NCBI RefSeq assembly: GCF_947495205.1
Contig: NZ_CANLXV010000008.1
Coordinates: 102,396 to 166,395 of the forward strand
Direction of reading: 5' to 3'
Origin: an uncultured Polaribacter sp.
Lineage (GTDB): Bacteria > Bacteroidota > Bacteroidia > Flavobacteriales > Flavobacteriaceae
DNA: 64,000 nucleotides
Shown: positions 25,713 through 35,174 of the stretch, piece by piece
How the letters are laid out: every line of letters starts with the position of its first letter
Numbering within the stretch: position 1 is the first letter of the stretch
Notes under the pieces: generated by a model
Database searches by the model: none
Told to the model about the DNA's origin: nothing
The model's input: only the letters and a program-made list of their open reading frames with translations
Position numbers and translations under genes: made by a program

Positions 25713-26926
25713 TTTAATTCTTCTGCTAAAGCTTGCGCACAAAGATAACCACCTGTCCATGCATTCTGAAAGTTAAATCCGCCAGTTACAGCATCAATAT
25801 TTAAAACTTCACCTACAAAAAAGAGGTTTTTATGCAATTTACTTTCAAAATTCTTGAAATTTATTTCTTTTAAATCTACGCCACCAGCGGTTACAAATTC
25901 GTCTTTAAAAGTAGTTCTACCATTTGCATTGTAAACACCTTTAGTTAATTGTTTTGCTAATTTTTCTAGTTGATTATTATTTAAATCTGCCCAATTCTGC
26001 GTTTTAGAAATATCAGAAAACAATACAAAACGTTCCCAAAGTCTTTTAGAAATTTCTGCAAAAGGAGATTTTAAAATTACTGTTTTTCTAGGTTCTTTCT
26101 TTTTTAAATTCAATAAAACGTTTAAAACCTTGTCTGTCGGTCTAGACAACCAGTTTACCTCTACATTGTATTGATACTTTTTATCTGCTAAAATTCTTGC
26201 GCCAAAGGCGGATAATTTTAAAACTGCAGGTCCACTCATGCCCCAATGTGTTATTAACAAAGGACCAGAGGCTTCTAACTTTGTGCCAACAATATTTACA
26301 GTAGCATTTGGAACAGCAATGCCTAATAAATCTACAATTCTTTTATCATTGATGTTAAACGTAAATAAAGAAGGTACAGGTGCTATAACAGTATGATTTA
26401 ATGTTGTACACAATTCCCACACTTTTTTAGAACTTCCTGCTGCAATTACCACTTTATCTGCTTCAAAATTTTTATTTTTTGTTTGAACAATCCACTTCTT
26501 TTCTTGTTGAATTATAGCATTTACGCCATGATTTGTTAAGACTTTTACACCTAATATATCAACTGCTTTTTGAAAACAATCTATTATTGCCTGACTTGTA
26601 TTTGCTTCTGGAAAAACACGATTATCTGCTTCTATTTTTAAAGGCACGCCTCTATCATCAAACCATTCAAAAGTATCGCCTGTCATAAATTTATGGAAAG
26701 GACCCAATAATTCTTTTTCTCCTCTTGGATAAAATTTCACCAATTCTTTTGGTTCAAAACAAGCATGCGTAACATTACATCTACCACCACCAGAAATTTT
26801 TACTTTCTGTAAAACATCTTTTCCTTTTTCTAAAATTGTAATGTCTAAATCTGGTTGCTGTTCTTTTGCATTAATTGCCGTAAAATAACCTGCTGCTCCA
26901 CCACCAATAATAATTATTTTTTTCAT
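25688..26926 (-). CDS. HI0933/BaiN-family NAD(P)/FAD-dependent oxidoreductase
   Basis: A 412-residue flavoprotein. The FAD Rossmann motif IIIGGGAAGYFTAINA is at the N-terminus, followed by the family's SGGGRCNVTHA motif near residue 45 and by VTAGGVDLKEI and a GGFNFQNAWTGGYLCAQALA C-terminus typical of HI0933 proteins. The substrate is not established. The start overlaps the GHMP kinase stop by four bases (ATGA), so it belongs to the mevalonate-gene operon. The last residues (SLRKRYD and stop) are encoded inside an inserted inverted-repeat element, so the native C-terminus has been replaced. Confidence 0.88.
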   Translation of the reverse strand: MKKIIIIGGGAAGYFTAINAKEQQPDLDITILEKGKDVLQKVKISGGGRCNVTHACFEPKELVKFYPRGEKELLGPFHKFMTGDTFEWFDDRGVPLKIEADNRVFPEANTSQAIIDCFQKAVDILGVKVLTNHGVNAIIQQEKKWIVQTKNKNFEADKVVIAAGSSKKVWELCTTLNHTVIAPVPSLFTFNINDKRIVDLLGIAVPNATVNIVGTKLEASGPLLITHWGMSGPAVLKLSAFGARILADKKYQYNVEVNWLSRPTDKVLNVLLNLKKKEPRKTVILKSPFAEISKRLWERFVLFSDISKTQNWADLNNNQLEKLAKQLTKGVYNANGRTTFKDEFVTAGGVDLKEINFKNFESKLHKNLFFVGEVLNIDAVTGGFNFQNAWTGGYLCAQALAEELKSLRKRYD

Positions 26927-27852
26927 AAAATCATTTCTGCATAAGTAAGTATTGTTTCAAATCCTTTATTTTTAAAATAACTTGGTGTTTTTTCGTTTCC
27001 TGTTACTAAAACAAAATCTCCTCCCCAAGCTCCCAAACTTTTAATTTCTCCTAAATTATAGTCAGAAAATAATTTTTCTTTTACAGGTTTTAGTTTGATG
27101 ATATTGCTAATAATCTGTTCGTGCTCAACAATTAATTTATTTAATTCTGCAACTGTTTTTGTTTTTGAAAAATCATTAGAAATCTCCGAAATTCTTTTAA
27201 TTTCTTTACTAAAATCGTCTCCACTTTCTCTAAATTTTGCAATACCATCTTTAGAATCTTGTTTTTGATTTAAGTGTACAAAAAATAAATTTTCTTTAAA
27301 ACTTGGGTTAAATGCTACTTGTTTTACAACTGGCTTTTTATTTTCTATTTGATAAAAAATTGGCGAATCATTCTGTGCGCAAGCAATATCGTAACCACTT
27401 CCTTTAAAAGAATTCCATAATAATTGAAAAGCATCTACTTTTGCCCAACTTGCAATAGAATTTATTAGGGTTGATGAGCTACCTAAACCCCAATTTCTTG
27501 GGAATGTTAAATTTGTTTTTACAACAAAACCGTTTTCTGTGTCTAAAAAGTCTGGATTCATTCTTTTGGCTTCCTTTAAAATATCTAACAAGGTTTCTGC
27601 TATAAATTCTGCGCTACCTTCTTTATTAGAATTAAAACTACAATTTATTAAACGTAGTTTTTTTAGATCGAAAACGGCTTCAAACCAACAATCTCCTTTG
27701 CTTGTAAAGCTACCCCAAATAATTTCTGATTCCTTTATTTTTTCAACAACTAAATCTTGCCCAAATTTTGTGGGTAATGCTAAAGATTTTGCACCATCTA
27801 AAACTAGGTATTCTCCTGTTAACAATAATTTTCCGTTAGAATAAAAATGCAT
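26923..27852 (-). CDS. GYDIA-type GHMP kinase (mevalonate-pathway-like)
   Basis: A 309-residue GHMP-superfamily kinase carrying the namesake GSGYDIACAQ motif near residue 157 and the ATP-loop NWGLGSSSTLINSIASW near residue 130. The N-terminal GKLLLTGEYLVLDGAKSLALP strand is typical of mevalonate and phosphomevalonate kinases. In Bacteroidetes this type follows HMG-CoA reductase, and its start codon here overlaps the reductase stop by one base (TAATG), so a kinase step of the mevalonate pathway is the likely role. The exact substrate (mevalonate or its phosphate) cannot be told from sequence. Confidence 0.88.
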   Translation of the reverse strand: MHFYSNGKLLLTGEYLVLDGAKSLALPTKFGQDLVVEKIKESEIIWGSFTSKGDCWFEAVFDLKKLRLINCSFNSNKEGSAEFIAETLLDILKEAKRMNPDFLDTENGFVVKTNLTFPRNWGLGSSSTLINSIASWAKVDAFQLLWNSFKGSGYDIACAQNDSPIFYQIENKKPVVKQVAFNPSFKENLFFVHLNQKQDSKDGIAKFRESGDDFSKEIKRISEISNDFSKTKTVAELNKLIVEHEQIISNIIKLKPVKEKLFSDYNLGEIKSLGAWGGDFVLVTGNEKTPSYFKNKGFETILTYAEMIL

Positions 27853-29576
27853 TAGATTAAATTAAATTGTTTAAAATGATGAGTAAAATGTTTTACATGA
27901 AATTTCTCCCAATAATCAGCATTCAACTCTCCAAAAAAAGGATGATTTTCTGTTTTTGAAGACGTAAAATGTTTTTGAAATTCATCAATTTGAATGAATA
28001 AATCGTCTATAGATTCCTGCAAAGAATCAAATTTAACTGGTGTTGGTTCTTCAGATAACAAAGACGCTTTAAAACCAATTTGCAATTCGTTTTCTGTATC
28101 TAAAAAAGCTTTTCTTCTATTAGATTTTTCTTCTTCAACAAAATAATCTGCTTTTACACTACCATTAGAAATTCTCATTAAAAAACTCAAATGTTCTACC
28201 ATTTGTTGACTATTCATCTTCCCAAAAAGAGGTTTTGTATCCATTTTTAAAGTAGAAAGTAAATTTCTTACTTCGGTTTTATTTGTAAAGTTTACCCAAT
28301 TTATAGCTTTCCTAATTTCTTCAAACTTAGAAACTACTGCAGCGTGTGATACCGTTTTGTCTTCAAAATAAGTTTCAATTTTATTTTTTTCAACATTATT
28401 AGCACCTAATTGATTTAAAATATTTTGCAAATGCATTTTCATATGCCCATGCTGAATTCCTTTTGTTGTTAAAGCTCTTAAAGCCGCAAAATTTTGAGCT
28501 AAACCAGCGGCTGCAATAATTTGCATTAACTCTTTAGCAGAAGGCTTTTGTAAAAGCTCTAGAGATAATTTTGCCAAAGGATGCAAAGCAGTTAAACCAC
28601 CTACAGTTCCTAGAGCTAAGGGAATATCTATCCAAAATCTAAAAACATCATTTTTTATAGTGCAATAAGATAAACTTGTGTATTCTCCATTTCTTGATGC
28701 GTATGCATGTGCGCCAGCTTCAATGGCTCTAAAATCGTTTCCTGTAGCCAAAACAACAGCGTCAATTCCGTTCATAATCCCTTTATTATGAGTAACTGCT
28801 CTGTAAGGTTCTATGGCTGCTATTTTTACAGCTTGCTCAAATTTCTGAGCAAATTTCTGCGGATTTTCTCCGCCCAATTCTTCAACTTTACAAGAAACCT
28901 CTGCCCTTACTACGCATTCTGGCACGTAATTAGAAAGAATACTCATTACAATTTCTATGGTATCATTTCTAAATTGATTTGCAATGGCTTCTAAACAAGA
29001 ATTTATGAAATTTGCACCCATAGAATCCTTAGTTTCAAAAGTAACGTGCAATTGGTAATAATTTTCTAATTTATGGGTTTTATCAACCAATTGTATATCT
29101 AAAATTCCACCACCACGTTTTTCCATATTTTTGGTAATAGAAGCCGTAGCTGCAAATAATTCTGTTTTATTTTTATTAAAATACGACTCTAAATCTGCCT
29201 TTTTACCAGCAAATAGAAAATGAACTTGCCCAATTTTAGTAGTTCCTAAAACAGTAGTTTTAAATCCACCTCTTGTACTCCAAAACTTTGCGACTAAAGC
29301 TGCTGCTGCCACCACAGAGCTTTCTTCAATAACCATTGGCACTGCATAGGTTTTGTTATTAATCACAAAATTTGGCGCAACGCCCAGTGGTAAGTAAAAA
29401 TTAGAAATGGTATTTTCTATAAAATCATCATGTAATTGCTGCAATTTTTCATCAGCATTAAAATACTGTTTTAGTATGGCTGTAGCATTTGTATTATTTT
29501 GAAAGTAGTTTTTTGCCAACCACTTAATTTTTTCTTCTTTAGTAAATTTTGAAAAACCGGAAATAATTTTAGACAT
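27852..29576 (-). CDS. mvaA: Class II HMG-CoA reductase fused to a DinB/DUF1569-like domain
   Basis: A 574-residue protein from ATG 29576 (SKIISGFSKF); an upstream in-frame ATG at 29603 is less likely. Residues 1 to about 430 are a class II (degradative-type) HMG-CoA reductase: VPMVIEESSVVAAAA (catalytic Glu), DSMGANFINSCLEA and GTVGGLTALHPLAKL are all present. It interconverts HMG-CoA and mevalonate. The last about 144 residues are extra compared with the usual about 430: KMNSQQMVEHLSFLMRISNG and HPFFGELNADYWEKFHVKH followed by THHFKQF match the four-helix DUF1569/DinB fold with its histidines. The frame is continuous, so this looks like a true fusion. Confidence 0.9.
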   Translation of the reverse strand: MSKIISGFSKFTKEEKIKWLAKNYFQNNTNATAILKQYFNADEKLQQLHDDFIENTISNFYLPLGVAPNFVINNKTYAVPMVIEESSVVAAAALVAKFWSTRGGFKTTVLGTTKIGQVHFLFAGKKADLESYFNKNKTELFAATASITKNMEKRGGGILDIQLVDKTHKLENYYQLHVTFETKDSMGANFINSCLEAIANQFRNDTIEIVMSILSNYVPECVVRAEVSCKVEELGGENPQKFAQKFEQAVKIAAIEPYRAVTHNKGIMNGIDAVVLATGNDFRAIEAGAHAYASRNGEYTSLSYCTIKNDVFRFWIDIPLALGTVGGLTALHPLAKLSLELLQKPSAKELMQIIAAAGLAQNFAALRALTTKGIQHGHMKMHLQNILNQLGANNVEKNKIETYFEDKTVSHAAVVSKFEEIRKAINWVNFTNKTEVRNLLSTLKMDTKPLFGKMNSQQMVEHLSFLMRISNGSVKADYFVEEEKSNRRKAFLDTENELQIGFKASLLSEEPTPVKFDSLQESIDDLFIQIDEFQKHFTSSKTENHPFFGELNADYWEKFHVKHFTHHFKQFNLI

Positions 29577-29798
29577 GGATATTCTTATTTGCTTTGAATA
29601 CAAAGATAATTTAATCTGTATTACAGCCCATATTTAATGCCTTGAATAAATAGCATAATTATAAAAAATAAAAATCTATTAAATATCTATTAAATAATTC
29701 GTAAAATAAAGTTAATGTTTTAAATATCAGATAATTAAAACAAATTTTATCATAGAATAATTCAATTAAAACCCATTTTTTTTAAGCTATTTCTAAAT

Positions 29799-29806
29799 TA
29801 TCTTTG
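29799..29806 (+). promoter_or_regulatory. Candidate -7 box (TATCTTTG) of the SPFH gene
   Basis: TATCTTTG is a perfect TAnnTTTG match ending 27 nt before the ATG at 29834. It overlaps the possible TTG start at 29804, which supports the ATG as the true start. No clear TTG -33 box is seen. Confidence 0.45.
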
Positions 29807-29833
29807 AAATGGACAAAAATTAAATATAAACAT

Positions 29834-30619
29834 ATGAGAAATTTAAGCGCATTAGCAATTGTAGGGACTTTTTTGTTCTCTAGTTGTGCAGTAGTAAGAC
29901 CAGGAGAAGTTGGCATTAAACAAACTTTAGGTAAATTCTCTAAAGAAGTTAAAACCCAAGGTACTGTAGTTTATAATCCTCTATTAAGTAGAGTAATTAA
30001 GGAATCTACAAAAACAAGTAACATTAAACTTATTTTAAGTTTACCCAGTAAAGAAGGTTTAAGTGTAGACAGTGAAATTTCTATTTTATATAGATTGCAA
30101 GCCAACAAAGTAGCTTCTGTATTAGAAAATTTAGGTCAAGACTATGAATCTGTGATTACAAGTGTATTTCGCTCTGCAGCATCTGATGTTTGTGCTCAAT
30201 TTTTTGCTAAAGATATGCACTCTGGTATGAGAGCTTCTATTGAAGCAGAAATACTAAAGAAAATGAAAGTAAATCTTGAAAAACAAGCAGACGGAATTGA
30301 TTTAATTGCCGTTTTAATGAAAAGAATTCGTTTGCCTAGAGGTTTAGCGAGTTCTATAGAAAGAAAACTACAGGCAGAACAAGATGCTATGCGTATGAAG
30401 TTTGTATTAGACCAAGAAAAATTAGAGGCAGAAAGAAAAATTATAAACGCGAAAGGTGAAAGAGACGCGCAACTAATTATCGCAGAAGGTTTAACAAGCG
30501 GAATTATAAGGCTTAAAGCAATTGAAGCTTTTAGAGAATTGGCAAAATCTAATAATTCAAAAACAATTATAACAGATGGTAAAACACCTTTAATTATAGG
30601 CGAGGAAGAAAAAAAATAA
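29834..30619 (+). CDS. SPFH/prohibitin-family lipoprotein
   Basis: A 261-residue protein starting at ATG 29834. The N-terminus is a lipoprotein signal peptide ending in the lipobox LFSSC (Cys 18), then the SPFH domain opens with VRPGEVGIKQTLGKF. A long charged helix (about residues 175-230, rich in E, K, R and A) is the prohibitin-type oligomerisation stalk, with AKGERDAQLIIAEGL typical of the family. SPFH proteins form large membrane-associated rings, often with proteases. Anchoring by a lipid instead of a membrane helix is less usual. It is a single-gene unit with its own terminator. Confidence 0.88.
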   Translation: MRNLSALAIVGTFLFSSCAVVRPGEVGIKQTLGKFSKEVKTQGTVVYNPLLSRVIKESTKTSNIKLILSLPSKEGLSVDSEISILYRLQANKVASVLENLGQDYESVITSVFRSAASDVCAQFFAKDMHSGMRASIEAEILKKMKVNLEKQADGIDLIAVLMKRIRLPRGLASSIERKLQAEQDAMRMKFVLDQEKLEAERKIINAKGERDAQLIIAEGLTSGIIRLKAIEAFRELAKSNNSKTIITDGKTPLIIGEEEKK

Positions 30620-30641
30620 AAAGTAAATTTTAATTACTGTG

Positions 30642-30680
30642 AAAGCTCTTGATACAATTTCTATATCAAGAGCTTTTTTT
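30642..30680 (+). terminator. Strong intrinsic terminator after the SPFH gene
   Basis: A 13-bp stem AAAGCTCTTGATA (30642-30654) pairs with TATCAAGAGCTTT (30664-30676) around a 9-nt loop and runs into T7. It lies 23 nt after the stop. Confidence 0.92.
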
Positions 30681-30734
30681 GTAAAAACTGTTAAAATTTT
30701 AATCATTTTATAGTTTTCAAGTCAATTTCAAGTG

Positions 30735-30761
30735 TTTTTTTGGCAATTTTCCGTAAACTTG
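30735..30761 (+). promoter_or_regulatory. TTTTTTGGCA...GTAAACTTG promoter-like motif
   Basis: TTTTTTTGGCA is followed eight bases later by GTAAACTTG, ending 27 nt before the DPP4-like start. A near twin (TTTTTTGGCA...GTAAACTAG) precedes the tail-specific protease gene at 40011-40037. The TTGGCA half resembles a sigma-54 -24 box; the -12 GC is not present, so this is only a candidate. Confidence 0.35.
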
Positions 30762-30788
30762 AAAAAGATTTATTAAACCAAATATTTC

Positions 30789-33008
30789 ATGAAAAAAATA
30801 ATATTTTTAATAGGAATAATTTCTATGACTAGTTGTAAAAAAAACAATGTAAACTCCACTAACAACACAACCGGCAGCAAAGCAATTACTTTAGAAGAAA
30901 TTTGGGATGGTACATTTTCTCCTGAGAAAATGAACGCTTTAAACGCTATGAATGGTGATTTTTATTCGTTATTAAATACAGATAGTGATGGAAATACCAC
31001 TGTAGACAAATACAGTTATAAAACTTTAGAAAAAGTTGCTACTTTAGTAAACAGTAAATCTTTAGATGCAATTGATAGTTTTTTTTCTTACAGCTTTAAT
31101 AAAGACGAAACTTCTGTAATTTTAGGTACTAATTTTAATAAAATATACAGACATTCTTTTACAGGTACCTTTTATTATTACAATCTAGAAACACAAAAAA
31201 TTATTTTAATTGGTAAAGATATTCAAGAACCTACATTTTCTCCTGATAGTAAAAAAGTTGCTTTTGCAAAAAGTAATAATCTTTACATTATAGATTTTGA
31301 AAACGGAAACAAGCAAACTAAAGTTACAAATGATGGTAAATTTAATGCTATTAAAAACGGAATTACAGATTGGGTTTATGAAGAAGAGTTTGCTTTTGTA
31401 AAAGCTTTTGAATGGAGTAAAGACAGTAAAAAAATTGCTTTTTTACGTTTTAATGAATCTGAAGTACCTACTTTTTCTATGGACATGGTTGGAAAAGAAA
31501 ACTACCCAAGCAGGCAAGTTTTTAAATACCCAAAAGCAGGGGAAAAAAATGCATCTGTAACATTGCACACCTTTACACTTTCTAATAAAAAAACCACTAA
31601 AATTAACTTAGGAGATTACGAATATTTACCAAGAATAAAATGGTCTAATGACGCTAATATATTAATTGCAACCACATTAAATCGTCATCAAAATCATTTA
31701 AAACTACACAAAATAAATACAAAAAATAACAGCGTGAGCCTTTTACTAGAAGACACAGATAAAGCTTATGTAGACGTTACAGACAACCTTACCTTTTTAG
31801 AAGACAATTCTTTTATTTGGACTAGTGAAAAAGATGGATTTAATCATATTTATCATTATGATTTTAACGGAAAACTCATCAATCAAATTACAAAAGGAAA
31901 CTGGGAAGTAACCAATTATTATGGCTTTAACGAAACTAAAAAAACTATTTATTACCAATCTGTAGAAAACGGCTCTATCAATAGAGGTGTTTATTCTATT
32001 GGTTTAGATGGTAAAAACAAAAAATTATTAAGTAATAACGATGGCACAAATTCGGCCTCTTTTAGTCATAACTTAAACTACTTTATCAACACCTTTTCAT
32101 CATCAGAAATACCACCAATTTACGCTTTATATTCTGCGGAAGGAGATATGTTAAAAGTAATTAAAGATAATCTTCAATTAAAAGAAGAACTGGCCAACTA
32201 CAAAATGTCTCCTAAAGAATTTTCTACTATAGAAATTAATGGAAACGAGTTAAATATGTGGATGATAAAACCCGCAGATTTTGATGAAAACAAAAAATAC
32301 CCATTATTAATGTTTCAATACTCTGGCCCAGGATCTCAACAAGTAGGTAATAAATGGAACGCAAGTAACGATTATTGGCACAATATGTTAGCTCAAAAAG
32401 GAATGATTATTGCCTGTGTAGATGGACGTGGAACTGGTTTTAAAGGTGCAGATTTTAAAAAATCTACGTATTTAAATTTAGTGAAACATGAAACTGAAGA
32501 CCAAATTGCATCCGCAAAAAAATTAGCCAATTTATCTTATATAGATGAAGATAATATAGGTATTTGGGGTTGGTCCTTTGGAGGACATATGAGCACAAAT
32601 TCACTTTTAAAAGGAAGCGATATTTTTACAACTGCAATTGCTGTTGCACCCGTTACTTCATGGCGATTTTACGATACGGTTTACACAGAACGTTTTTTAA
32701 GAACTCCGCAAGAAAATCCTGCTGGTTATGATGACAATTCTCCTGTAAATTATGCAGATAAATTAAAGGGAAATTATTTGTTAGTGCATGGTACTGGAGA
32801 TGATAATGTACATGTACAAAACACATACAGAATGATAAATTCTTTAGTTGAAGCCAACAAACAATTTGATATGTTTATTGTGCCAGATAGAACTCATGCA
32901 ATTTACAAAGGAAAAAATACGCGTTTAAATTTATATACAAAAATGACAAATTTTGTAGAAACGCATTTAATTAATAAATCGAACAAATCAAACGAAATAA
33001 AAGGATAA
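30789..33008 (+). CDS. DPP IV-type S9 serine peptidase, lipoprotein
   Basis: A 739-residue exported peptidase. A lipobox (SMTSC, Cys 16) ends the signal peptide. Residues about 50-480 are the DPP4 beta-propeller (SFSYSFNKDETSVILG and WVYEEEFAF repeats; the double Glu in YEEEF is the DPP4 substrate N-terminus anchor). The C-terminal alpha/beta hydrolase has the nucleophile serine in GWSFGGHMS, the aspartate in HGTGDDNVH and the histidine in RTHAIYKG. It would release dipeptides with proline or alanine at position two. The POT dipeptide transporter gene follows after 2 nt, a matching scavenging pair. Confidence 0.94.
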   Translation: MKKIIFLIGIISMTSCKKNNVNSTNNTTGSKAITLEEIWDGTFSPEKMNALNAMNGDFYSLLNTDSDGNTTVDKYSYKTLEKVATLVNSKSLDAIDSFFSYSFNKDETSVILGTNFNKIYRHSFTGTFYYYNLETQKIILIGKDIQEPTFSPDSKKVAFAKSNNLYIIDFENGNKQTKVTNDGKFNAIKNGITDWVYEEEFAFVKAFEWSKDSKKIAFLRFNESEVPTFSMDMVGKENYPSRQVFKYPKAGEKNASVTLHTFTLSNKKTTKINLGDYEYLPRIKWSNDANILIATTLNRHQNHLKLHKINTKNNSVSLLLEDTDKAYVDVTDNLTFLEDNSFIWTSEKDGFNHIYHYDFNGKLINQITKGNWEVTNYYGFNETKKTIYYQSVENGSINRGVYSIGLDGKNKKLLSNNDGTNSASFSHNLNYFINTFSSSEIPPIYALYSAEGDMLKVIKDNLQLKEELANYKMSPKEFSTIEINGNELNMWMIKPADFDENKKYPLLMFQYSGPGSQQVGNKWNASNDYWHNMLAQKGMIIACVDGRGTGFKGADFKKSTYLNLVKHETEDQIASAKKLANLSYIDEDNIGIWGWSFGGHMSTNSLLKGSDIFTTAIAVAPVTSWRFYDTVYTERFLRTPQENPAGYDDNSPVNYADKLKGNYLLVHGTGDDNVHVQNTYRMINSLVEANKQFDMFIVPDRTHAIYKGKNTRLNLYTKMTNFVETHLINKSNKSNEIKG

Positions 33009-33010
33009 TT

Positions 33011-34555
33011 ATGTTAGACAAAGGAGTTTCAACAACTATAGAAGACCCACAAATGTTTGGTCATCCAAAAGGTTTATTTTACTTATTTTTTGCGGAATTA
33101 TGGGAACGTTTTAGTTTCTACGGAATGAGAGCGTTATTAACGCTTTATATGGTAGAAGAAATATTTAAATCCTTATCCAATAGAGATTTTGCCACAGCAG
33201 CAGTTTACGCTTCTTATGGTTCTTTAGTATATGCATCTACCGTAATTGGAGGTCAAATTTCTGATAAAATTTTAGGAATGCGTTCTTCAATTTTCCTAGG
33301 AGGAATTTTAATGGCAATTGGACATTTTGTTTTAGCCGTAGAGAATGACATTGCTTTCTTTTTAGCCTTAGCTTTTATTATTGTTGGAAATGGTTTTTTT
33401 AAACCAAATATTTCAACATTTGTTGGAGCATTGTATAAAGATGGTGATGTTAGAAAAGATTCTGGTTTTACAATTTTCTATATGGGAATTAATATTGGAG
33501 GTTGGATTGCACCTCTTTTATGTGGATGGTTAGCTGTAAAATACGGTTATCATTATGGGTTTGGTTTAGCAGGAATTGGAATGATGGCTGGTTTAATTTT
33601 CTTTTGGAGTGGTATTAAGAAAAATATTTTTGGTGATAAAGGAATGCCTCCAAACAAAGAAGTCTATAACAAAACAATCATTGGAATTCCACAAAAGACT
33701 TTTATTCCTATGGTAGCAACACTTTGTGTTCCTTTAATTGCATTTATTTTATCTTCTTATCAATCAATTACTACCAACGAAACTCCAATTATTGGAGAAA
33801 AAAATTTAGTTGGAATTATCTTTTTGATTATTGGACTAGTAATTGCAGTTTACATGATTAAAATTTTAATTGGTGTTACTTTAGAAGAAAGAAAAAAGTT
33901 AATAATGGCTATTTTAATAACCTTTTTTATGACTTTATTCTGGGGTTTTCATGAGCTTTCTGGAAGTGTGATTACCTTATTTGCATCAAGAAATGTTGCT
34001 CTAGACGGAATTATGACTGCTGCTCAAACAAACTCTCTAAACTCTATGTTTATAATTATATTGGCAATTCCAATTTCGTTATTATGGGGTTATTTATCTA
34101 AGAAAAATTTAAATCCTAGAACACCTTATAAATTTGGTTTAGGCTTAATTTTAGCAGGTGCAAGTTTTTATATTTTAGCACTAAGTAAAGGAAATGCAGA
34201 TGCAAATGGTATGGTTCCTTTTGCTTATTTATTAGTAATGTATTTGGTTTTATCTATTGGAGAATTATTTATGTCTCCAGTTGGTTTATCTAAAATTACA
34301 GATTTATCACCTAAAAAAATTGTTGCTTTTATGATGGGGATTTGGTTCTTATCTTCTGCTTATGCTTTTCAAATAGTAGGTTTTATAGGAAAACAATTAT
34401 CTATAGAAAGTACAAATGCAAATGTTGGTGGTTTAGACACTTTAGGAATTTATACAGATGGATTTATGTTGATTGCAAAGTATGCCTTAGGAGCAGGATT
34501 AATTGTAATTTTGTTTTCTCCATTAATGAAAAAACTAATGGGTAAAGTTCATTAG
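33011..34555 (+). CDS. POT/PTR2-family proton-coupled peptide transporter
   Basis: A 514-residue transporter with about twelve to fourteen membrane helices. Family signatures are visible: FAELWERFSFYGMRALLTLYM (the ExxER region) at the N-terminus, IGGQISDKILGMR after helix 2, and FFKPNISTFVGALY with FYMGINIGG in the PTR2 motif region. It imports di- and tripeptides with protons. It begins 2 nt after the DPP4-like peptidase stop, so the pair forms an operon that hydrolyses and then takes up peptides. A strong terminator follows. Confidence 0.95.
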   Translation: MLDKGVSTTIEDPQMFGHPKGLFYLFFAELWERFSFYGMRALLTLYMVEEIFKSLSNRDFATAAVYASYGSLVYASTVIGGQISDKILGMRSSIFLGGILMAIGHFVLAVENDIAFFLALAFIIVGNGFFKPNISTFVGALYKDGDVRKDSGFTIFYMGINIGGWIAPLLCGWLAVKYGYHYGFGLAGIGMMAGLIFFWSGIKKNIFGDKGMPPNKEVYNKTIIGIPQKTFIPMVATLCVPLIAFILSSYQSITTNETPIIGEKNLVGIIFLIIGLVIAVYMIKILIGVTLEERKKLIMAILITFFMTLFWGFHELSGSVITLFASRNVALDGIMTAAQTNSLNSMFIIILAIPISLLWGYLSKKNLNPRTPYKFGLGLILAGASFYILALSKGNADANGMVPFAYLLVMYLVLSIGELFMSPVGLSKITDLSPKKIVAFMMGIWFLSSAYAFQIVGFIGKQLSIESTNANVGGLDTLGIYTDGFMLIAKYALGAGLIVILFSPLMKKLMGKVH

Positions 34556-34580
34556 TAAGAAAAAAAATAAATTCACACAA

Positions 34581-34615
34581 GAAGAGAGCGTTTAAATTAG
34601 CTCTCTTCTTTTTTT
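34581..34615 (+). terminator. Intrinsic terminator after the peptide transporter
   Basis: GAAGAGAGC (34581-34589) pairs with GCTCTCTTC (34600-34608) around a 10-nt loop, followed by T7. It ends the DPP4/POT operon. Confidence 0.92.
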
Positions 34616-34649
34616 GTAAATTCTATAAACAATTTACGACTTTATAATT

Positions 34650-35174
34650 ATGAAAAAAATACTTTTAATTTTGTTGATGGTTTCTTCAACAATATACATA
34701 CAAGCTCAAGAAAAAATAAATTGGGTTTCTTTTGAAAAAGCTATTGAATTAAATAAAGAAAACCCTAAACCTATTTTAATTGACGTCTACACAGATTGGT
34801 GTGGTTATTGTAAAAAAATGGATATAAATACCTATAGCAATACTACCATAATAAAAACCATCAATGAGAAATTTTATGCTGTTAAATTTGATGGAGAAGC
34901 TAAAGAAGATATTACCTATAAAGGACATACGTTTAAATATCAAAAAAACGGAAGAAGAGGCTACCATCAATTATCGGCTTCTTTAATGAATGGAAAACTG
35001 TCTTACCCAACCACTATTTTTTTAGATGAAAATGAAGAATTAATACAGGCTATTCCAGGATATTTAGATAAAAAAACATTTGAAAAAATCATTGTATTTT
35101 TCTCTGATAAAAATTACGAATCTAAAAAATGGAAAGCCTTTGAAAAAGATTTTGAGAGTAAACTACAAGATTAA
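34650..35174 (+). CDS. Exported thioredoxin-fold protein
   Basis: A 174-residue protein with a signal peptide (KKILLILLMVSSTIYIQAQ) and a thioredoxin-like domain with active site DWCGYCKKMD (CxxC, about residues 50-53) and a cis-proline in KLSYPTTIFL. The long insertion between them and the DINTYSN motif are like DUF255/thioredoxin_7 proteins, which act as periplasmic disulfide reductases or isomerases. The stop codon overlaps the stop of the convergent comEC gene by three bases, so there is no shared terminator between them. Confidence 0.88.
   Translation: MKKILLILLMVSSTIYIQAQEKINWVSFEKAIELNKENPKPILIDVYTDWCGYCKKMDINTYSNTTIIKTINEKFYAVKFDGEAKEDITYKGHTFKYQKNGRRGYHQLSASLMNGKLSYPTTIFLDENEELIQAIPGYLDKKTFEKIIVFFSDKNYESKKWKAFEKDFESKLQD

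Noticed and set aside
25608..25760. N-terminal extension of the thioredoxin-like protein
   Set aside because: These codons run through the inserted repeat and into the neighbouring gene; the redoxin domain begins properly after ATG 25607.
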